From the NCBI RefSeq assembly GCF_000720115.1, contig NZ_JOIR01000080.1, positions 1-6,727 of the forward strand: a DNA stretch of 6,727 nucleotides. Direction: 5' to 3'. This document shows positions 1 to 5,984 of the stretch, piece by piece. The notes under the pieces were generated by a model, which had not been told where the DNA came from, ran no database searches, and worked only from the letters and a program-made list of their open reading frames with translations. The DNA comes from Streptomyces sp. NRRL F-2580 (GTDB taxonomy: Bacteria > Actinomycetota > Actinomycetes > Streptomycetales > Streptomycetaceae). The position numbers were made by a program, and so were the translations under genes. Position 1 is the first letter of the stretch; each line of letters starts with the position of its first letter.

Positions 1-95
1 TCGCAATCCACACCGAACCCGGAAGGCCCTCACTCGTTCAAGATCCCTCAGCCGAGACCTGCATCACCCGTCCACAACCTCCCTGGACAGAACAC

Positions 96-713
96 CTAGA
101 CCGGCTGCGCGGCGACGTACCGGGCGAGCCAGTCCGGGAGCGCGGTGAGGTCGGGCAGCACCACGTCCGCGCCCGCCGCGCGCAGTTCGGGCTCCGGGCA
201 CGGGCCGGTCGGCACCGCCACGGACAGCGCGCCGGCCGTACGGGCCCCGCGCACGTCGCCCACGTGGTCGCCGACGTAGACCTGTGCGCCGTACTCGCGC
301 AGCGCGCCGGCCTTGGCCTCAGCCCAGAGCCAGCCGATGACCGCGTCCGGCTCGATGCCGAGGTGCGCCAGGTGCAGCCGGGCGTTGGGCTCGTGCTTGG
401 CCGTGACGACGATCGCGCGGCCCCCGAGCGCCTGGACGGCCTCGATCGCCTCGCGGGCGCCCGGCATCGCCGGGGTCGGCCCGATGGCGTAGGCGGGGTA
501 GATCTCGCGGTAGCGGTCGGCCATGGCCGGGATCTGGGCCTCCGGGAACCAGTACGCGAGCTCCTCGTCCAGCGGCGGGCCCAGTCGCGTGACCGCCTCG
601 TCGGCGTCGATGAACGTCCCCGTCTCGGCCGACAGGGCCTGGTAGGCGGCCCGGATGCCCGGACGGGAGTCGATGAGGGTCATGTCGAGGTCGAAGCCGA
701 CGGTGAGGTTCAT
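96..713 (-). CDS. HAD-superfamily hydrolase (phosphatase-like)
   Basis: Soluble cytoplasmic protein of 205 aa with all four HAD motifs. Motif I is DLDMTLID at residues 8-15 (nucleophile Asp8, acid/base Asp10). Motif II is Thr104 in VVTAK. Motif III is probably Lys134 in EAKAGAL. Motif IV is VGDHVGD, with Asp149 and Asp153 as Mg2+ ligands. The segment between motifs I and II (about 20-85) is a helical cap of the phosphoglycolate-phosphatase-like type. Family knowledge: such proteins hydrolyse small phosphomonoesters through an aspartyl-phosphate; the substrate cannot be read from sequence. Start: two in-frame ATGs lie nine bases apart (713 and 722) and neither has a clear Shine-Dalgarno. I chose 713 because the conserved beta-strand begins right after it; 722 would add three residues. 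It lies 164 bp downstream of the membrane-protein gene on the same strand, with a hairpin between, so it may be transcribed separately. Confidence 0.9.
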   Translation of the reverse strand: MNLTVGFDLDMTLIDSRPGIRAAYQALSAETGTFIDADEAVTRLGPPLDEELAYWFPEAQIPAMADRYREIYPAYAIGPTPAMPGAREAIEAVQALGGRAIVVTAKHEPNARLHLAHLGIEPDAVIGWLWAEAKAGALREYGAQVYVGDHVGDVRGARTAGALSVAVPTGPCPEPELRAAGADVVLPDLTALPDWLARYVAAQPV

Positions 714-771
714 ACCGGTCATTGTGCCGAGGCAGGGTGACAGGAGGCCGACACCGGGCCTACAACGGGGA

Positions 772-788
772 ACGTGCACCGGGCACGT
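772..788. promoter_or_regulatory. Inverted repeat upstream of the HAD gene (possible operator)
   Basis: ACGTGC at 772-777 and GCACGT at 783-788 form a perfect 6-bp inverted repeat around a 5-bp centre, ending about 59 bp before the HAD start at 713. Size and placement fit a dimeric regulator site, but no regulator gene is in the window and I could not place a convincing -10/-35 pair here. Chance occurrence in GC-rich DNA is possible. Confidence 0.25.
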
Positions 789-825
789 GTGGTTCGCCTT
801 CGCCGGGGCCGCGGTCGCCTCCGTC

Positions 826-855
826 GCCCTGTCGGGGGCGAAGCCCCGGGAGGGC
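826..855 (-). terminator. Terminator-like hairpin downstream of the membrane-protein gene
   Basis: Positions 835-839 (GGGGC) pair with 843-847 (GCCCC) around a GAA loop. An outer stem of 826-830 with 851-855 is separated by a small internal loop, giving a two-part hairpin. It lies 22 bp beyond the stop codon of the minus-strand gene ending at 878 and upstream of the HAD gene. There is no U-tract, which is usual for actinomycete terminators. Whether it blocks or only reduces read-through into the HAD gene cannot be told from sequence. Confidence 0.5.
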
Positions 856-877
856 AGGCAAGGCCCGACCCCACCCC

Positions 878-1909
878 TCAGCGCCGGCGGGCCCGCCACA
901 CCAGGTAGACCACCGAGGCGACGGCGGCGCCCCGCAGCAACCACGGCCACATGCCCTGCAAGGCCCCGCTCAGCTGCTCGTCGGCCAGGGTCTCGCCCCA
1001 CTTGCCGTTCATCCGGCCCCACAGCCACACCCCCGCCCCCGCGAGGACCACGCCGGGCGGGCCGAAGACGGCCCACTTCCGCTCGGCCGGCCGCAGCACG
1101 CGCGAGGCGTACGGCAGGAGCCAGCCGATGATCAGCAGCAGCCAGTACCCGGTGGCCACGCCGACGACGAGGACGGCCGCGGCCAGCAGCAGGAAGGCGT
1201 TCGGACGCGGCCGGGCCGCGCCCGCGCCCGCCCCCTCCGCCTCGCGGCCCGCGGCGCCGGCGGCCTCCTTCCTGGCCCGCCGCCGCTCGCGCAGGAACCG
1301 TACGAGGCCGCGCGCACCCGAAGGCGGCGGCCCGGGCGGGGCCTGCGCGTCCTTCCCCGCATCCTTCCCCGCCCCCTCCCGCTCCTCCTCCCGCTCCTCC
1401 TCGAACAGGTCCGGGATCTCGATGCCGCCCGCGAAGCCCTCGACCTGCGGGCCCGATCCGTACGCGCCGGGCGACATCCGCCACCACTCCGGCTCGGCCC
1501 CGCCGGACGGGCCCAGCTCGTCGAGCCCGGCCAGGTGCGGCGGCACGTTCACGGGCTCCGCCGCCGGCCGCGGCGCCGCCGTGCCCGGGCGGCGCAGGCG
1601 CCCGGGGGCCCGCTGGACCGGTACCGACGCGCCCGGGCCGGACACCGCGCCGGAGCCGGGGGCGGGAGCGGCGGAGCCCGGCCGGGAGCCGTGGGTGTCC
1701 AGGACCTCCTCCGGCGTGCCGATCCGCTCCAGGATGCGGCGCACGGCCGCCGTGGTCTCCGGTTCGTACTTGGCGCGCCGACGGTCGATCTCGTCCCGCA
1801 GCCCCGCCACCAGGCGCATCCGGTCGCCGGAGGAAAGCTGCCGCTGCTGGGCCAAGTCCCCGACGCGGCTCAGATATTCGTAGACCAGATGGTCGCTTTC
1901 GATCCCCAT
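878..1909 (-). CDS. Membrane protein with N-terminal HAAS-like helical domain
   Basis: 343 aa, start ATG at 1909, seven bases after a strong GGGAGGAG site. Residues 5-73 form a short helical domain ending in ETTAAVRRILERIGTPEEVLDTHG. The pattern of a helix, a polar turn, a helix and a final 'LG-P-E' motif matches HAAS/DUF1700-type cytoplasmic domains found on actinobacterial membrane proteins (inference by pattern, not profile). Residues 75-235 are a low-complexity Pro/Ala/Gly/Arg linker containing an EWWRM island (141-145) and an acidic EEEREEERE run (170-178). Residues 238-337 hold about four hydrophobic segments: 238-253, 254-269, 278-297 and 320-337. The tail is basic (RARRR), suggesting a cytoplasmic C-terminus. 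Family knowledge: HAAS domains accompany membrane proteins linked to PadR-type regulators or signalling; no such partner is present. It is transcribed divergently from the helicase-associated gene. Specific function unknown. Confidence 0.85.
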   Translation of the reverse strand: MGIESDHLVYEYLSRVGDLAQQRQLSSGDRMRLVAGLRDEIDRRRAKYEPETTAAVRRILERIGTPEEVLDTHGSRPGSAAPAPGSGAVSGPGASVPVQRAPGRLRRPGTAAPRPAAEPVNVPPHLAGLDELGPSGGAEPEWWRMSPGAYGSGPQVEGFAGGIEIPDLFEEEREEEREGAGKDAGKDAQAPPGPPPSGARGLVRFLRERRRARKEAAGAAGREAEGAGAGAARPRPNAFLLLAAAVLVVGVATGYWLLLIIGWLLPYASRVLRPAERKWAVFGPPGVVLAGAGVWLWGRMNGKWGETLADEQLSGALQGMWPWLLRGAAVASVVYLVWRARRR

Positions 1910-2029
1910 GCCCCGGCTCCTCCCGTACCGCCCACCCGAAAGGTAGCGCGTGCGCCCGTGGAGCCGCCGCGGGCACAGCGGATACCGTTGGCCGGATGGG
2001 GACCGGCCGACTGACCGGCCGACGCGACC
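1910..2029. promoter_or_regulatory. Divergent promoter region between the membrane-protein and helicase-associated genes
   Basis: This must drive two divergent transcripts. On the plus strand TACCGT (1983-1988) fits an actinomycete -10 (TANNNT), but the matching -35 position (about 1959-1964, TGGAGC) is poor. If used, transcription would start near 1995, giving about a 45-nt leader before the GTG at 2041, or a leaderless mRNA from the ATG at 1996. On the minus strand TACCTT (positions 1945 down to 1940) is a weak -10 candidate with no good -35. The individual boxes are inference. Confidence 0.4.
1917..1924 (-). promoter_or_regulatory. Strong RBS fixing the start of the membrane-protein gene
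   Basis: On the minus strand this reads GGGAGGAG, seven bases before the ATG at 1909. It decides the start: the open frame continues 48 codons further upstream to 2053, but that stretch has no comparable site, crosses the divergent promoter region and reads as non-conserved Arg/Gly-rich sequence. Confidence 0.8.
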
Positions 2030-2035
2030 AGGAGG
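2030..2035 (+). promoter_or_regulatory. RBS supporting the GTG start at 2041
   Basis: AGGAGG lies five bases before GTG at 2041. The other in-frame start, ATG at 1996, has no Shine-Dalgarno and would add 15 residues of unconserved-looking sequence. The -10-like TACCGT seven bases before 1996 leaves a leaderless start there possible, so the choice is probable and not certain. Confidence 0.7.
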
Positions 2036-2040
2036 CGACT

Positions 2041-4479
2041 GTGCCCGAGGCAAGCACTGCTGGGGGATCCGGCGGAAGTGGAGCCCCGCGCTCCCTCGCC
2101 GAGGCGCTGCGCGCCCGCGACGACGCCGCGCTCTCCGCGCTGCTGCACGCCCGCCCGGACCTGCTCGGTCCGGTGCCCGGCGACGTGACGCAGCTGGCCA
2201 CCCGCGCCGGGACCCGGGCGTCGGTGGTGCGGGCGCTGGAGCGCCTGGACCGCTTCACGCTGCAGACGGCCGAGGCGCTCGCCGTGGCCCCGGACCCGTG
2301 CCCGTACCCGGTGCTGGAGTCGCTGCTGACCGGCGAGGAGGGCACCACCGGTGAGGACAACGGCGCCCGCGCCGCGCTCCCTCGCGCCCTGGGCACCCTG
2401 CGCGACCAGGCCCTGGTGTGGGGCGACGACGACCGGCTGCGCCTGGTGCGCACCGCCCGCGAGCTGCTCGCGCCCTCCGCCCAGCGGCCCTCCCCGACCG
2501 GCCTCGGACCCACGGTCGCCGAGGCCACATCCGGCATGTCGCCGACCCGGATCCAGGAGATCGTGGCGGCGGCCGGGCTGCCCGCGACGCACGACCCGGT
2601 GTCCGCGGTCTCGGCCCTGACCGGGCTGTTCACCGACCCGGAGCGGATGTCCGCGCTGCTCGACGAGGCTCCGGCAGAGGCGCACCAAGTGCTGGGGCGG
2701 CTCGTGTGGGGGCCGCCGTACGGCGAGGTGACCCCCAATCCGACCGCGCCGGTGCGCTGGCTGCGCGACCGCGGGCTGCTGCTGCCCGCGACGGCGCGGA
2801 CCGTCGTACTGCCCCGCGAGGTGGCGCTCCACCTGCGCGGCGGCCTCGCGCACCGGGACACCGCGCCGGTGGCCCCGCCGGTGACCGCGCACCGCGAGCA
2901 CCGTCCACAGCTTGTGGACGCGAACGCCGCCGGGCAGGCGCTGGCCGCGCTGTCCACCGTCGAGGAGCTGGTGAAGTCCTGGGAGCACGCCGCTCCCCTG
3001 GTGCTGCGGGCGGGCGGGCTCGCCGTACGCGACCTGAAGCGGGCCGCGGCCACCCTGGACACGAGCGAGCCGTCGGCGGCCTTCTGGATCGAACTCGCCT
3101 ACGCGGCCGGACTGCTGGCCGGCGACGGGGAGGCGGACGAGCGCTACGCGCCCACCCCCGCCTTCGACGACTGGTGCGAACTGCCGCCCGCCGAACGCTG
3201 GTCGGCGCTGGTGACGGCCTGGCTGCCGGCCACCCGCACCTCCGGTCTGGTCGGCGAGCAGGACGCCAAGGGACGCACGCTGTCCGCGCTCGGACCCGAC
3301 CTCGACCGTTCCGCCGCCCCCGAGGTGCGCAGACGCGTCCTGGAACTCCTCGCCGCCCTGCCCGAGGGCGGGTCCCCCGACACGGAGGCCGTACTGGACC
3401 GGCTCGCGTGGGAGCGTCCCGTGCGCGGTGCGAGCGATCTGCGCACCCGTCTCGCGCGCTGGGCGCTGACCGAGGCGGAGGTCCTCGGCGTGACCGGCCG
3501 GGGCGCGCTGTCCGGGCCCGGCCGGGCCCTGCTCGCGCACGAGGACCCGGCGCCGCTGCTGGCCCCCCTCCTTCCCGAGCCGGTGGACCACGTCCTGCTC
3601 CAGGCCGACCTGACGGCGGTGGCCCCCGGCCCGCTGCGCCGGCCGCTCGGGGACACCCTGGCGGTGCTGGCGGACGTGGAGTCCAAGGGCGGGGCGACGG
3701 TGTACCGCTTCACGCCGGGTTCGGTGCGCCGCGCCCTGGACGCCGGCCATGCCGCCGCCGACCTGCACGCCTTCCTCAAGGAACACAGCCGCACCCCGGT
3801 CCCGCAGCCCCTCGCGTACCTCATCGACGACGTGGCCCGCCGCCACGGCCACCTGCGCGTCGGCGCGGCCTCCTCCTACGTGCGCTGCGACGACGACGCG
3901 ATGCTGGGCGAGATCCTGGCCGACAAGCGCTCGGCCGGGCTGGGTCTGCGCCGCCTGGCCCCCACGGTCCTGGCCGCGCAAACCGAACCGACCAGCCTGC
4001 TGGAGGGTTTGCGGGCGATGGGATACGCGCCGGCCGCGGAGTCCCTGACCGGCGACGTGCTGGTGGCGCGGGCCGACGCCCATCGCGCACCGGCCCGCTC
4101 GGCGCCCGTACCGGTCCCGGACGGTCCGCCGGTGCCGGACGCGACGCTGCTGGCGGCGGCCGTACGGGCGATCCGCGCGGGCGACCTGGCGGCGACGGCG
4201 ATCCGGAAGGAGCCCGCGCCGTCCACCGGCGCACCCGGCGAACTCCCGCGCACGAGCGCGGCGGAAACCCTGGCGACCGTCCAGGCGGCGGCCCTGACCG
4301 GCTCGGCGGTGTGGATCGGCTACGTGAACGCGGACGGCGCCGCCAGCCAACGCGTCATCGCCCCGGTCCGCGTGGAGGGCGGCTTCGTCACCGGCTACGA
4401 CCACACGGCCGACGAGGTCCGCACCTACGCCCTCCACCGCATCACGGGCGTAGCCGAACTGGCGGAGGACCAGGTCTAG
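2041..4479 (+). CDS. Helicase-associated protein with XPB/Ssl2 N-terminal-like and WYL-like domains
   Basis: 812 aa from GTG. Residues about 18-85 look like a helical/winged-helix segment (LAEALRARDDAALSALL, then TRASVVRALERLDRFTLQTAEALAV). Residues about 514-670, from DHVLLQADLTAVAPGPL to SLLEGLRAMGYAPA, match the pattern of the XPB/Ssl2 helicase N-terminal-like domain (Helicase_C_3 type): a 'QADLT..APGPL' strand, 'TVYRFTPGSVRRALDAG' and 'LAYLIDDVARRHGHLRVG'. Residues 749-812 resemble a WYL-type end: IGYVNADG, Arg771, VIAPVRV, GYD at 785-787, then VRTYALHRITGV. No Walker A or DEAD/DEAH motif is seen, so it is not itself an ATPase. Likely a cytoplasmic DNA-associated or regulatory protein; the molecular role is unproven. 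From memory, mycobacteria carry a similar gene (Rv0862c) next to the XPB helicase gene, but no helicase gene lies within this window. It is divergent from the HAAS-like membrane gene. Confidence 0.88.
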   Translation: MPEASTAGGSGGSGAPRSLAEALRARDDAALSALLHARPDLLGPVPGDVTQLATRAGTRASVVRALERLDRFTLQTAEALAVAPDPCPYPVLESLLTGEEGTTGEDNGARAALPRALGTLRDQALVWGDDDRLRLVRTARELLAPSAQRPSPTGLGPTVAEATSGMSPTRIQEIVAAAGLPATHDPVSAVSALTGLFTDPERMSALLDEAPAEAHQVLGRLVWGPPYGEVTPNPTAPVRWLRDRGLLLPATARTVVLPREVALHLRGGLAHRDTAPVAPPVTAHREHRPQLVDANAAGQALAALSTVEELVKSWEHAAPLVLRAGGLAVRDLKRAAATLDTSEPSAAFWIELAYAAGLLAGDGEADERYAPTPAFDDWCELPPAERWSALVTAWLPATRTSGLVGEQDAKGRTLSALGPDLDRSAAPEVRRRVLELLAALPEGGSPDTEAVLDRLAWERPVRGASDLRTRLARWALTEAEVLGVTGRGALSGPGRALLAHEDPAPLLAPLLPEPVDHVLLQADLTAVAPGPLRRPLGDTLAVLADVESKGGATVYRFTPGSVRRALDAGHAAADLHAFLKEHSRTPVPQPLAYLIDDVARRHGHLRVGAASSYVRCDDDAMLGEILADKRSAGLGLRRLAPTVLAAQTEPTSLLEGLRAMGYAPAAESLTGDVLVARADAHRAPARSAPVPVPDGPPVPDATLLAAAVRAIRAGDLAATAIRKEPAPSTGAPGELPRTSAAETLATVQAAALTGSAVWIGYVNADGAASQRVIAPVRVEGGFVTGYDHTADEVRTYALHRITGVAELAEDQV
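2902..2920. repeat. Perfect 19-bp inverted repeat with DnaA-box-like arms inside the coding region
   Basis: CGTCCACA (2902-2909), GCT, TGTGGACG (2913-2920): eight paired bases on a 3-bp centre. Taking one base further out, the left arm reads CCGTCCACA, which fits the relaxed Streptomyces DnaA-box pattern ending in TCCACA; the right arm on the minus strand is GCGTCCACA, a weaker match. It encodes part of the region around residues 288-294 of the helicase-associated protein. It may be a codon-driven coincidence. Confidence 0.4.
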
Positions 4480-4486
4480 CCGACTC

Positions 4487-4535
4487 CGGCCCCGCCCGCG
4501 TTTGAGGCGCGCGGGTCCGGGGGCAGCGCCCCCGG
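4487..4535 (+). terminator. Streptomyces-type dispersed stem-loop after the helicase-associated gene
   Basis: Starting 8 bp after the stop codon, this stretch has the layout I recall from many Streptomyces intergenic spacers: a CCCGCG, TTTGAGG, GCGCGGG lead-in followed by a G-run/C-run hairpin. The hairpin is perfect: CCGGGGGC (4517-4524), loop AGC, GCCCCCGG (4528-4535). It can act as a rho-independent-like terminator without a U-tract for the upstream gene. Its likeness to a dispersed family is recalled and was not searched. Confidence 0.6.
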
Positions 4536-4539
4536 CAAG

Positions 4540-4571
4540 GGCGCGGCACCCGCGAACGGCGCGGCACCCGC
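4540..4571. repeat. 14-bp direct repeat, period 18
   Basis: GGCGCGGCACCCGC occurs exactly at 4540-4553 and again at 4558-4571, just after the stem-loop and about 50 bp before the DUF4291 start. No palindrome lies within the unit. It could be a tandem slippage product or a pair of same-face protein sites two helical turns apart; nothing decides between them. Confidence 0.5.
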
Positions 4572-4618
4572 ACGGAAAACCGCTGGCCGGCCGCCAGGCC
4601 ATCCCGCACGCTGGGGCC

Positions 4619-5305
4619 ATGCACGCCTCCACGCCCACCCGCCAGATCCGTGCCTCGCACACCGCCACCACCCTCACCGTCTACCAGGCGTACGCCCCCC
4701 GCCTGGGAGACCCGGCAGCCCGCGACGGCCGTTTCCCGCCCGCCTGGAAGCGGGAGCGGATGACGTGGATCAAGCCCTCGTTCCTGTGGATGATGTACCG
4801 CTGCGGGTGGGCCACCAAGGTCGACCAGGAGACCGTGCTGGCCGTCGAGATCACCCGTGAGGGCTTCGACCGGGCCCTGCGCGAGGCCTGTCTCTCCCAC
4901 TACGTGCCGGGCGTGCACGCGGACCGGGCCGCCTGGCAGGAGTCCTTGCGCGGGGCGCCCTCCCGGGTCCAGTGGGACCCGGAGCGCGACCTGCACCTGA
5001 ACCCGCTGCCGTACCGCTCGCTCCAGCTGGGCCTGTCCGGTCCGGCCTCGCGCGCGTACGCCGACGAGTGGACGGTCTCCATCCGCGACGTGACCCCGCT
5101 GGCCCTGCGGATCCACGGCCTGCTGCGGTCGGGCGAAGCCGAGGCGGCACGTGCGCTGCTCCCCGCGGAGACCCCGTACCCGGCGGGCCCGCTGGAGCAC
5201 CTCGGTGCGGGAGGCGCGGGAGGCGCGGGAGGTGCGGGAGGCGCGGGAGGTGCGGGAGGTGCGGGAGGTGCGGGAGGTGCGGGAGCCGCCGTCAGTCCCG
5301 GATGA
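4619..5305 (+). CDS. DUF4291 family protein with Gly-Ala-Gly minisatellite tail
   Basis: 228 aa. Residues 7-195 carry the features I know from DUF4291: RQIRA at the start, TTLTVYQAYAPRLGDPA, then the near-invariant RMTWIKPSFLWMMYRCGWATK block (47-67), followed by QETVLAVEITREGFDRAL and NPLPYRSLQLGLSG. The function of this family is unknown to me; it is soluble, with no signal peptide or membrane segment. Start: ATG at 4619 sits six codons before the conserved RQIRA. A frame extends upstream to a TTG at 4502 but would translate the terminator-like hairpin. The RBS is poor (GGGG two bases before the ATG). Residues 196-222 are nine exact Gly-Ala-Gly units, followed by AAVSPG and the stop. That tail is outside the conserved family domain and looks like a repeat-driven extension. 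The last 14 bases overlap the end of the convergent DoxX gene. Confidence 0.88.
   Translation: MHASTPTRQIRASHTATTLTVYQAYAPRLGDPAARDGRFPPAWKRERMTWIKPSFLWMMYRCGWATKVDQETVLAVEITREGFDRALREACLSHYVPGVHADRAAWQESLRGAPSRVQWDPERDLHLNPLPYRSLQLGLSGPASRAYADEWTVSIRDVTPLALRIHGLLRSGEAEAARALLPAETPYPAGPLEHLGAGGAGGAGGAGGAGGAGGAGGAGGAGAAVSPG
5204..5284 (+). repeat. Nine-copy 9-bp minisatellite (GGY GCG GGA) in coding sequence
   Basis: Nine consecutive 9-bp units, in frame, each GGT or GGC followed by GCGGGA; only the third base varies (T,C,C,T,C,T,T,T,T). The last four units are identical, the mark of recent slippage or unequal exchange. The length is a multiple of three, so gains and losses keep the DUF4291 frame. 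No stop occurs in any of the six frames across it, which produces Pro-Ala-Pro-rich and Arg-Glu-Val-rich false frames. Confidence 0.95.
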
Positions 5306-5846
5306 GCAGGACGACGAATCCCACGACGACGCCCAGCAGCAGGGCGGACCAGGCGTAGCGGGGCCGTGACTCGCGCAGCACCGGGAGGTGGTGGTCGGCG
5401 GCGAAGCGGCCCGGCCCGGTGAGGGTGAGGGCGACGACCCCGGCGAACAGCAGCACTTCGAGTTCCACGCCCTTGGGCGGGAAGTAGGCGCTCAGGCCCC
5501 GGACGTCGAGGACGTTGATCAAGACGCCGGTCAGGGCGGCGCCGGCGAGCGGGGTGAGCAGGCCGAGGGCGAGGCCGAGGCCGCCGAGGGTCTCGGACAG
5601 GCCGGCCATGACGGCCATGGCGTCCCCGGCGGGATAGCCGGCCATCGTGAAGCCCTTGCCGGTCGCGTCGAGGCCCGGGCCGCCGAACCAGCCGAAGAGC
5701 TTCATGGTGCCGTGGCCGACCATGCTGAGGCCGACGACGAGCCGGAGCACGAGCAGGCCGATGTCGTGGGTGGCGGTGGCGGTGGTGACGGCGGCGGGGG
5801 CCGAGACGGCACGGAAGAGCGCCTGGTCCCGTCGGTCTTGCGTCAT
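5292..5846 (-). CDS. DoxX family membrane protein
   Basis: 184 aa. After a 28-residue polar N-terminus come membrane segments at about 29-46, 75-95, 97-115, 127-145 and 166-182. The first carries the DoxX signature LRLVVGLSMVGHGTMKLFGWFGG (about 34-56). The middle carries GLSETLGGLGLALGLLTPLAG with Glu85, and the PPKGVELEVLL loop precedes the fourth segment. The usual DoxX core has four helices; the fifth, before LLIRD, is a C-terminal addition. Family knowledge: DoxX proteins are integral membrane proteins, some linked to respiratory or thiol-redox functions; in Mycobacterium tuberculosis one works with SodA and SseA. No such partner is adjacent, so the role here is open. Start ATG 5846 has only a weak GGA about six bases upstream. 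The stop at 5292-5294 lies within the end of the convergent DUF4291 gene. Confidence 0.93.
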   Translation of the reverse strand: MTQDRRDQALFRAVSAPAAVTTATATHDIGLLVLRLVVGLSMVGHGTMKLFGWFGGPGLDATGKGFTMAGYPAGDAMAVMAGLSETLGGLGLALGLLTPLAGAALTGVLINVLDVRGLSAYFPPKGVELEVLLFAGVVALTLTGPGRFAADHHLPVLRESRPRYAWSALLLGVVVGFVVLLIRD

Positions 5847-5861
5847 GAGCGTCCGTTCTTA

Positions 5862-5888
5862 CGTCGCCTGTGAGCGACGGCCACCGTA
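5862..5888 (-). promoter_or_regulatory. doxX -10-like element and operator-like inverted repeat
   Basis: On the minus strand TACGGT (5888 down to 5883) fits a TANNNT -10 box; no good -35 is visible at the right distance. Just downstream, CGTCGC (5862-5867) and GCGACG (5874-5879) form a perfect 6-bp inverted repeat around six bases, spanning the expected transcription start (about 5876) and ending 15 bp before the ATG. It could be a repressor site or a hairpin in the short leader. Confidence 0.4.
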
Positions 5889-5950
5889 TGACGGCGGTCC
5901 GCGATGATCCGGCCGCAACGTCGCCGGCCCCCGTCGACGACCCGTTCGGC

Positions 5951-5972
5951 CGCAGGCCCGCCGCAGGCCCGC
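5951..5972. repeat. Two adjacent 11-bp direct repeats
   Basis: CGCAGGCCCGC occurs at 5951-5961 and 5962-5972, 12 bp beyond the GNAT-like stop codon. The rest of the 138-bp gap between the GNAT-like and DoxX genes holds the doxX promoter-like signals and no convincing terminator; the best hairpin (5909-5913 with 5923-5927) is only five pairs. Transcription from the GNAT-like gene into doxX is therefore possible. Confidence 0.6.
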
Positions 5973-5984
5973 CCTCGGCCCGGC

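Noticed and set aside
39..50. GTTCAAGATCC resembling a tRNA T-loop
   Set aside because: The loop lacks the conserved C61 and the flanks do not form a T-stem; no acceptor or anticodon stem is present.
1..99. Plus-strand frame open from the first base to a TAG at 97-99, possibly the end of a gene to the left
   Set aside because: Its third positions are clearly less G/C-biased than the real genes here, the translation is an unrecognised Pro-rich string, and it runs into the HAD stop codon. The first 95 bp hold no supported feature beyond a DnaA-box-like CCGTCCACA at 68-76.
723..3062. Very long minus-strand open frame upstream of and continuous with the HAD gene
   Set aside because: It runs through the hairpin at 826-855, then opposite or out of frame with two well-supported genes; the translation is Arg/Gly/Ala-rich shadow sequence typical of high-GC DNA.
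1870..4677. 935-codon minus-strand frame opposite the helicase-associated gene
   Set aside because: It is the antisense shadow of a gene with recognisable domains and has no RBS or domain of its own; it also crosses the terminator-like hairpin at 4517-4535.
5883..5912. SigR-type oxidative-stress promoter (GGAAT-N18-GTT) ahead of doxX
   Set aside because: A GGATC is present but no GTT follows at the required spacing (ACG is there instead).
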